Shown here piece after piece: positions 32,901 to 36,278 of a DNA stretch of 36,278 nucleotides. Position 1 is the stretch's first letter. Every line of letters begins with the position of its first letter. The stretch spans positions 1 through 36,278 of the forward strand of contig JAILLZ010000179.1 of NCBI GenBank assembly GCA_024692885.1, written 5' to 3'. The position numbers were made by a program, and so were the translations under genes. Source of the stretch: Lachnospiraceae bacterium. GTDB taxonomy: Bacteria > Bacillota > Clostridia > Lachnospirales > Lachnospiraceae. The notes beneath the pieces are model-generated. The model was not told where the DNA came from. It did not search any database and was given only the letters and a program-made list of their open reading frames with translations.

Positions 32901-34635
32901 CGGTTGTAACGCCTTCCGTACCTGCCAAATCTCCCTTTTCATCAAATCTGGAAAGCTGCGAAAGCATAAAATCCCTGATTGAATTCATCGATTTTTCAAC
33001 AACTGCCGCAAGATTTGCTTTTCCCTCAGTCGCAAATTCAGCAAGAGACATTTTATCAAGCACTTTCGTAACAATATTCTGGTCTCCGCGTGTCAGAGTA
33101 AGCAAAGCTTTACTGTGTTCTTTAAGCACTTCCTGCATGAACTTCGCAGGGTTCTGGATACTTTCATCCATTTTTGAAGTATCAGCGGTAAAAATCAATT
33201 CAGCAAGAAGATTCTTAATCTGCTGTTCCTCAGGAGTCCAGCCATCCGGTACTACCTGCTCATTCTTCTTTTTCTCCAGAACAACCATTTTCTGAATTTC
33301 ATCTATGCTCTTGTTCTTATTGATTTTTACAAGTTCGGAGAGCGCAACACCGTTAACATAAAGATTCTGTGTATTGTTGTCCTCTACCTCTTTCTTTACC
33401 TGCTCGGCTGACTTTTTGCCTGTAATAATATCCCTTGCATAGCTTGCCAACGCACTTTTGAAAGTGTTATTAAAATCATTCTCAACAAGGCCTGTTTTTT
33501 TGGCAAGGAACGCAGCAAGCAAAGTACGCACCCTTGTATGCTCACCGGCATTAGGTGCATCCCTCTCATATCTGTCCAAGAGCTCCTCAATAGTCTGATT
33601 TCCAAAATCTTTGGCATCATCCATCATTGAGCGCTCAATCTTATTGATAAGATTGGCTGCATTGAGTTCCAAAGGAATCTCCTGATCCCCCTGCATGACA
33701 TAAAGGGTATTGTCGCTTCTCTGCACAAGGCGAACTTTCTTGCCCATGATATTTACATCCTGAACTTCCACCTGATCAGGCGCAAATAATTTGAGTACTC
33801 TTCTAAGTTCAGTAAACTGAGCAGCTTTCTCTCCCTTCTTTTTGGCAGAATTGATTTCCTGAAGAATATCGAAACCTGAGCCAAAGAGATTTTTAACCAT
33901 AGTAGTGGTGTTGGCTCTCTCCTGCTCAGCTTTTTTATCTGTCTTGACTTTCTTTGCTTTCATTGCAGGGCGAACCTGAACTTCTCCTCCTGCTCCTGAA
34001 ATCTGCATCAGTTCTCTGAAGGTTTTTCCTTCGGCATCCTTTGCCTGACGAACACAGCTAAATGCAGTTACTTCAGTCAACAAGCTCATAAAGAGCTCAC
34101 CAACCATCTTTTTGCGAAGTTTGCCCTTTTTAAATGTAGGATTCTTGTTATCCAGATAATAACGGCAGGAAGCAGTGGCATGAGAATAAGCAATCTCCAT
34201 GTTGTCCATAAGTTCCGGAGTCATCGGCTTATCCATGTTTTCCTCAAGAGCCGTGATAAGCTTCATGACATCGTTTTTGACGTCCGTCATCTCTTTGGAA
34301 TCTTCGTACATTGTATTGTTAATGAGAAGATGTGCCTGATCCAAAGTCTTTTTATGCTTTAAGGTAGCTATAACTTCCTCCGTCAAATCCTCTTGTTGTA
34401 TCTGCTGATTTACCTCAAGAGTCTTGTTATCCAGCTGATATTCACCGGTAAGAATACGGTCTATCATGGCAATTTCCTGCTCAGCCGCAGAAATACTCTC
34501 TCCGTTTTTTATACTCCGCTGTTCCTCTCGGCTAAGCTTTGTCATGTCAATCTGGGACATATCCATGACGGTTCTGTCCTGAGTCTGTATTATCTGATCA
34601 AGTTTCTGTTTTGAAATATACTGCTCATCTGCCAT
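29929..34635 (-). CDS. Giant helical protein with an ABC1/AarF (UbiB-like) kinase core
   Basis: The 1568-residue protein is mostly charged and helical, with no signal peptide or clear membrane segment. Residues about 750-1110 match an ABC1/UbiB kinase-like domain: KMMQ (765-768) in place of KxGQ, the Ala-rich loop GAASVGQ (823-829), a lysine in VVIKLLRP (K849), an ELD motif (891-893), the catalytic loop HGDLHGGN (1025-1032) and DYG (1044-1046). All core catalytic residues seem present, so it could bind nucleotide. The 750 residues before and 450 after belong to no family I can name. ABC1 proteins usually have 450-600 residues and C-terminal membrane helices. AGGAGG lies 5 nt before the ATG. 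It follows an acetyltransferase-like gene in the same direction, and a joint function is plausible but unproven. Confidence 0.85.
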   Translation of the reverse strand: MADEQYISKQKLDQIIQTQDRTVMDMSQIDMTKLSREEQRSIKNGESISAAEQEIAMIDRILTGEYQLDNKTLEVNQQIQQEDLTEEVIATLKHKKTLDQAHLLINNTMYEDSKEMTDVKNDVMKLITALEENMDKPMTPELMDNMEIAYSHATASCRYYLDNKNPTFKKGKLRKKMVGELFMSLLTEVTAFSCVRQAKDAEGKTFRELMQISGAGGEVQVRPAMKAKKVKTDKKAEQERANTTTMVKNLFGSGFDILQEINSAKKKGEKAAQFTELRRVLKLFAPDQVEVQDVNIMGKKVRLVQRSDNTLYVMQGDQEIPLELNAANLINKIERSMMDDAKDFGNQTIEELLDRYERDAPNAGEHTRVRTLLAAFLAKKTGLVENDFNNTFKSALASYARDIITGKKSAEQVKKEVEDNNTQNLYVNGVALSELVKINKNKSIDEIQKMVVLEKKKNEQVVPDGWTPEEQQIKNLLAELIFTADTSKMDESIQNPAKFMQEVLKEHSKALLTLTRGDQNIVTKVLDKMSLAEFATEGKANLAAVVEKSMNSIRDFMLSQLSRFDEKGDLAGTEGVTTDEEKLSFILKQNDNATRDALIGAKESLDAAVNETCDILQEHVSKMTDSIFPEQEEEKPMEGRKLSELIDESMYASKGFGKFVRTTLKKYFKGVSTMDKRAMISSVFRSAENVPEYIGEDKDIVEEMKALKLPKYANLFKKTGLYEKWELTEEDQQALEEYKANKRTLRKQANFFGGLLRGAGPLLQKMMQAMDRAPLPAEILKAIADMKSDLQPIPDDVVQTELLSMVQNSGGAVTKIEVVRSLGAASVGQTFMCKIYGPKMQDGRDVVIKLLRPDAKNRMQREEKIMLDCAGETSDAMYRTYLGQMNGFKAELDLSIEGKNCEEGVKYYDGKFEDIDTMRVFDGIPATNTSLVVEKAEGINCAKYIQELSAYNDELLGKFYGKTKHNGATTVHKRLTTNADRRDELLEVKAKLIEKIDEAVKRRDHLINLSNVWIDQATMKAGFFHGDLHGGNIMINDEKATFIDYGNTMKFTDKQRDNILKMLLAAQGSLKEKVSQNAVDLFFEAFDSLLMDNNDEDFLKTYTAEKKTELKDMFTKVLKLGEADEPGKRVYLALLKAQELGIKIPAEVQSFIEGQVRLQNTINNMNNAIDELKGSITNIDTAFAETTDTDCISLVQNRLSKQGKDDPKGFFERFVTDLVVVDKETFKKEMLDKTYVEEDQDEGIQEVNKREDFKNKYYKDLSGMNELTDEEKKMLGLVKYTDEEKSQGKKTYREQIEEFIAKYENKTDYDKEEYKKDFNKMATSCIPESAMDEDTMNYFGGYLTINNLLYASMDGLNKAKLLQVIDIYEKDLPQAYEMLKHMDDFFDNEDDLSEEEKQEKIDTIYKDYAASQLKKGKTSKVMGEFASKLVHYGIEENMEKELKNMFAEKTDGLGDILRAKFDAFKAVRAKIPPVIKQNIKNFVVPPELMAEYSKAESELMDAYLPVASLQLKRYYDKSFEKDPSVKFVNFDNVIIDVIQQNISGMWDALKFLNRLGTKAATVGMALRD

Positions 34636-34701
34636 ATTTTCCTCCTGTTCCGATCCAATCGGATCACCAAGAACAAATGATACGCCTGATAATTATCCAT
34701 A

Positions 34702-34790
34702 TGTCTCAAAAAATCGGTCTAAAGCTTTTATTCTTCTGTCTCAAAAATCTGTCTAAAGTTTTTATTCTTCTGTCTCAAATAGTCCGTCTA
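34702..34790. repeat. Tandem repeat spanning the 3' end of the acetyltransferase-like gene
   Basis: Two near-identical 34-35 bp units (34702-34736 and 34737-34770, starting TGTCTCAAAAA on the plus strand) are followed by a diverged third unit from 34771 that lies in the last codons of the gene. The units therefore copy the end of the coding sequence, including its stop codon, into the downstream spacer. Confidence 0.8.
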
Positions 34791-35700
34791 TAAATGTATC
34801 CGTAAAATCTCCTTCATATTCTTCATCTGCCTGATCTGCTATAAATGAAATCGGATCGGCATAAAGTATCTTTCCAGATATCGGTTTTCCCAAAACCTCT
34901 GTCATAAGAGTGTAATAGATATTTCTTTCCAGCTTTATATGAATCGTAGCATCCGGTATTAACTCATTGCATCTTTCCAATGCCTTTGCAAGAACAACCG
35001 AAACATGTGACTTTGATGTCGCCACAAATCCGCTGAGCCAGATATCATCTCCCGCTCTCTCAAATATCGCGGCTCCAGTGATTGTTCCATTCTGCTGAAA
35101 CAAGATGCTTGCATCCAAATCGAGGGTACTGTAATCGTTCAAAATAGCATGCCTGATTACTCCGTACTTGTTTTTTGAAATATCTGTGATTGCATTCTGT
35201 CGTTTGGCCCCTGAAAGAGAGGATAATGTCACCATCTCGCCTTTTGTTTCGGCGCTTTTAAGCGCCTCACGGAACTTTTCCTTCTCCGAGACATCCTTAT
35301 ACTTAAAGCGCCACTGCGCGTAAAGTGGTTTCTCGTCTTCAAAATAGCGTTCATTGAGAAAGTATTCTTCGCCTTCGCACAGGTCTTCCCTTCCTTTAAA
35401 AGAAGGAAGCTCAGCTCCTATTTTCTTGAGCCCCTGAGTAAGCGCTATTCGATATGTGCCTGCCAAAAGTGCCTCTCCTGTGCATTTGCCTCTTTTTTCC
35501 TCATCCACATACAACCAGCGGATATTTAAAGTCTCTCCTGCTTTTTCAACAAGTATCACTCCGGCAGGGGCTTCGTCGTCCTCGCGTTCAAATGCACCTA
35601 TCAAATGGTATCCAGCGAGACAGGCCTCCTTCAAAAGTCCGAAAGGGTCAAACGCCTCACATCTTGCAATCTCGTCGTTTTTAAGTACTCTCAGTTGCAT
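34762..35700 (-). CDS. GNAT-type acetyltransferase-like protein
   Basis: The 312-residue protein has an N-terminal GNAT-like domain (about 1-130), with a beta strand and acetyl-CoA loop LNIRWLYVDEEKRGKCTGEAL (R70, G71, G75 of the RxxGxG/A motif). The second half (about 150-285) looks like another, degenerate GNAT-type fold (ASILFQQNGTITGAAIFERA, then SGFVATSKSHVSVVLAKALE). This two-domain reading is tentative. The substrate is unknown. The C-terminus is acidic (DEEYEGDFTDTFIDGLFETEE). GGGGGAG lies about 6 nt before the ATG. It lies 126 nt upstream of the giant ABC1-kinase gene and probably shares its transcript. Confidence 0.75.
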   Translation of the reverse strand: MQLRVLKNDEIARCEAFDPFGLLKEACLAGYHLIGAFEREDDEAPAGVILVEKAGETLNIRWLYVDEEKRGKCTGEALLAGTYRIALTQGLKKIGAELPSFKGREDLCEGEEYFLNERYFEDEKPLYAQWRFKYKDVSEKEKFREALKSAETKGEMVTLSSLSGAKRQNAITDISKNKYGVIRHAILNDYSTLDLDASILFQQNGTITGAAIFERAGDDIWLSGFVATSKSHVSVVLAKALERCNELIPDATIHIKLERNIYYTLMTEVLGKPISGKILYADPISFIADQADEEYEGDFTDTFIDGLFETEE

Positions 35701-35735
35701 ACTCTTCTCCCCCGATAAACTATCAGTTACTTATC

Positions 35736-35741
35736 ATTATA
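35736..35741 (-). promoter_or_regulatory. Candidate -10 for the acetyltransferase-kinase unit
   Basis: The minus strand reads TATAAT 35 nt before the acetyltransferase-like ATG. The region 17 bp upstream is a poor -35 (CAATTT), so activation by another factor is possible. Confidence 0.45.
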
Positions 35742-35761
35742 CATACCCATATATACAAAAA

Positions 35762-35926
35762 TTGCACTACGATTTATCTTTTATCAAATTTTAGCCATAT
35801 TATTGTTTAATTATCTCAAATTTTTGCCGGGTTGTAAATCGTGAGCATCTTTCTAATCATGCGAGATTATTATTAATTATGCTTTTTTCTATAACAACTT
35901 TATACTTTGAGATGGCGCATTACTCC
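35762..35926. other. AT-rich spacer without recognised genes
   Basis: This part of the 497-bp gap between groEL and the acetyltransferase-like gene has no convincing open reading frame. I see only short inverted repeats (for example ACGATTT near 35769 and AAATCGT near 35836), too small to name. The rest of the gap holds the long inverted repeat and the groEL terminator. Confidence 0.6.
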
Positions 35927-36068
35927 AAATCATTACAATTCCCAATTCCAGGCTTAAGGTTTTCTAAGCATTTTTGTATATACTTCACGACCGTTTGCGT
36001 ACGGTATCAAAACCTTCTCAAAAATGCTTAGAAAATCTTAAAACCGAAGTCGAGAATTGCAATGATTT
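35927..36068 (-). repeat. Long inverted repeat (49-bp arms), candidate structured RNA or MITE-like element
   Basis: Arms at 35927-35975 and 36020-36068 are equal in length and match at 40 of 49 positions. Of nine differences, six become G-U pairs in the minus-strand RNA, leaving three mismatches. Only two would be G-U in the plus-strand RNA. The 44-nt loop holds a further small hairpin (ACCGT at 35990-35994 with ACGGT at 36001-36005). The structure lies about 8 nt after a predicted start site. No T-run follows, so it is not a simple terminator. Confidence 0.8.
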
Positions 36069-36082
36069 TATGCAAGTACCCA

Positions 36083-36111
36083 TATATAAGAATAAGATAT
36101 CGTTTTAACAA
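36083..36111 (-). promoter_or_regulatory. Candidate promoter for the long hairpin transcript
   Basis: TTGTTA (36106-36111) and TATATA (36083-36088) are 17 bp apart on the minus strand, placed just after the groEL terminator and just before the inverted repeat. The AT-rich context makes a chance match possible. Confidence 0.5.
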
Positions 36112-36125
36112 AGAATCAATAACGC

Positions 36126-36150
36126 AAAAAGACCCGTGATTTCTCACGGG
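36126..36150 (-). terminator. Terminator after groEL
   Basis: In the minus-strand RNA CCCGUGA pairs with UCACGGG around a GAAA tetraloop, extended by two further pairs, and is followed by five U residues. It lies 47 nt after the groEL stop codon. Confidence 0.93.
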
Positions 36151-36197
36151 CCTAAATCGCTTAAAAATATATCTTATGCAGATTCTGAAAGTGAATC

Positions 36198-36278
36198 TTA
36201 CATCATTGGCATTCCGCCACCTGCCGGTGCAGCCATTGCAGGAACATCTTCCTTAATGTTTGCTACAGCAGACTCTGT
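36198..36278 (-). CDS. groEL: Chaperonin GroEL, C-terminal end (gene continues outside the window)
   Basis: Only the last 26 codons and stop are present. The reading TESAVANIKEDVPAMAAP followed by AGGGMPMM is the typical GroEL C-terminus, with the Thr-Glu-Ser end of the equatorial domain and the flexible Gly-Met-rich tail that lines the folding chamber. A strong terminator lies 47 nt downstream. The start of the gene, and any groES upstream, lie beyond the right edge. Confidence 0.93.
   Translation of the reverse strand, partial: TESAVANIKEDVPAMAAPAGGGMPMM

Larger units (their letters stand above)
35744..36088. repeat. 12-bp direct repeats flanking the long inverted repeat region
   Basis: TACCCATATATA occurs at 35744-35755 and 36077-36088. 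In both copies the minus strand offers a TATATA -10-like hexamer followed by TGGGTA, one near the acetyltransferase-like gene and one just upstream of the long hairpin. Confidence 0.7.

Noticed and set aside
35927-36068. Long inverted repeat as an ordinary terminator
   Set aside because: No T-run follows either arm, and a separate strong terminator for groEL already lies at 36126-36150.

Overview
The window looks like a chromosomal piece of a low-to-mid GC Clostridia, most likely a Lachnospiraceae species. The reasons are a DUF5717-type protein at the left edge, an NfnAB-type electron-bifurcating pair, a compact division and cell-wall (dcw) cluster starting with mraZ, a SEC-C protein, DegV and QueT proteins, and a GroEL ending in GGGMPMM at the right edge. 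This is read from gene content only. Every gene except one AraC-type regulator lies on the minus strand, so transcription runs right to left.

Layout in transcription order. (1) 36278-36198: the last codons of groEL and a terminator. (2) 36197-35701: a non-coding stretch with a 49-bp-arm inverted repeat whose mismatches favour folding of the minus-strand RNA, preceded by a promoter-like sequence. (3) 35700-29929: an acetyltransferase-like gene and a 1568-residue protein with an ABC1/AarF kinase core between long helical regions. (4) 29851-28928: a DHH phosphoesterase. (5) 28812-28222: promoter, candidate preQ1 riboswitch and queT. (6) 28198-27228: a DegV protein. (7) 27041-23240: a tightly coupled Gld-like ABC system (ATPase, permease-GldG fusion, DUF4340 protein). 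(8) 23123-21151: an AI-2E family membrane protein, a small membrane protein and a SEC-C protein. (9) 21068-11063: the dcw cluster mraZ-rsmH-ftsL-pbp-mraY-murD-ftsW-ftsQ, then ftsZ with its own promoter and a small unknown gene, closed by a bidirectional terminator. (10) 10113-11042 (+): an AraC regulator divergent from a dapF-like gene. (11) 9943-7170: the dapF-like gene and argS. (12) 7156-1: a promoter followed by two COG0523 GTPase genes, an amidase fused to a degenerate deacetylase domain, nfnA, nfnB and the start of a DUF5717 gene, with no gap over about 31 nt.

How the genes fit together. The dcw block gives divisome and septal peptidoglycan functions, with MraZ probably binding five 10-bp repeats in its own promoter. 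murE, murF, murG, murC and ftsA are not in this block. The GTPase pair suggests metal (probably zinc) handling. NfnAB would balance NADH, NADPH and ferredoxin pools in an anaerobe. The queT unit points to queuosine-precursor salvage.

The most unusual items are the giant ABC1-kinase protein with its acetyltransferase neighbour, the long inverted repeat upstream of them, the dapF-like gene lacking both catalytic cysteines, and the amidase fused to a deacetylase domain that has lost its metal-binding histidines.
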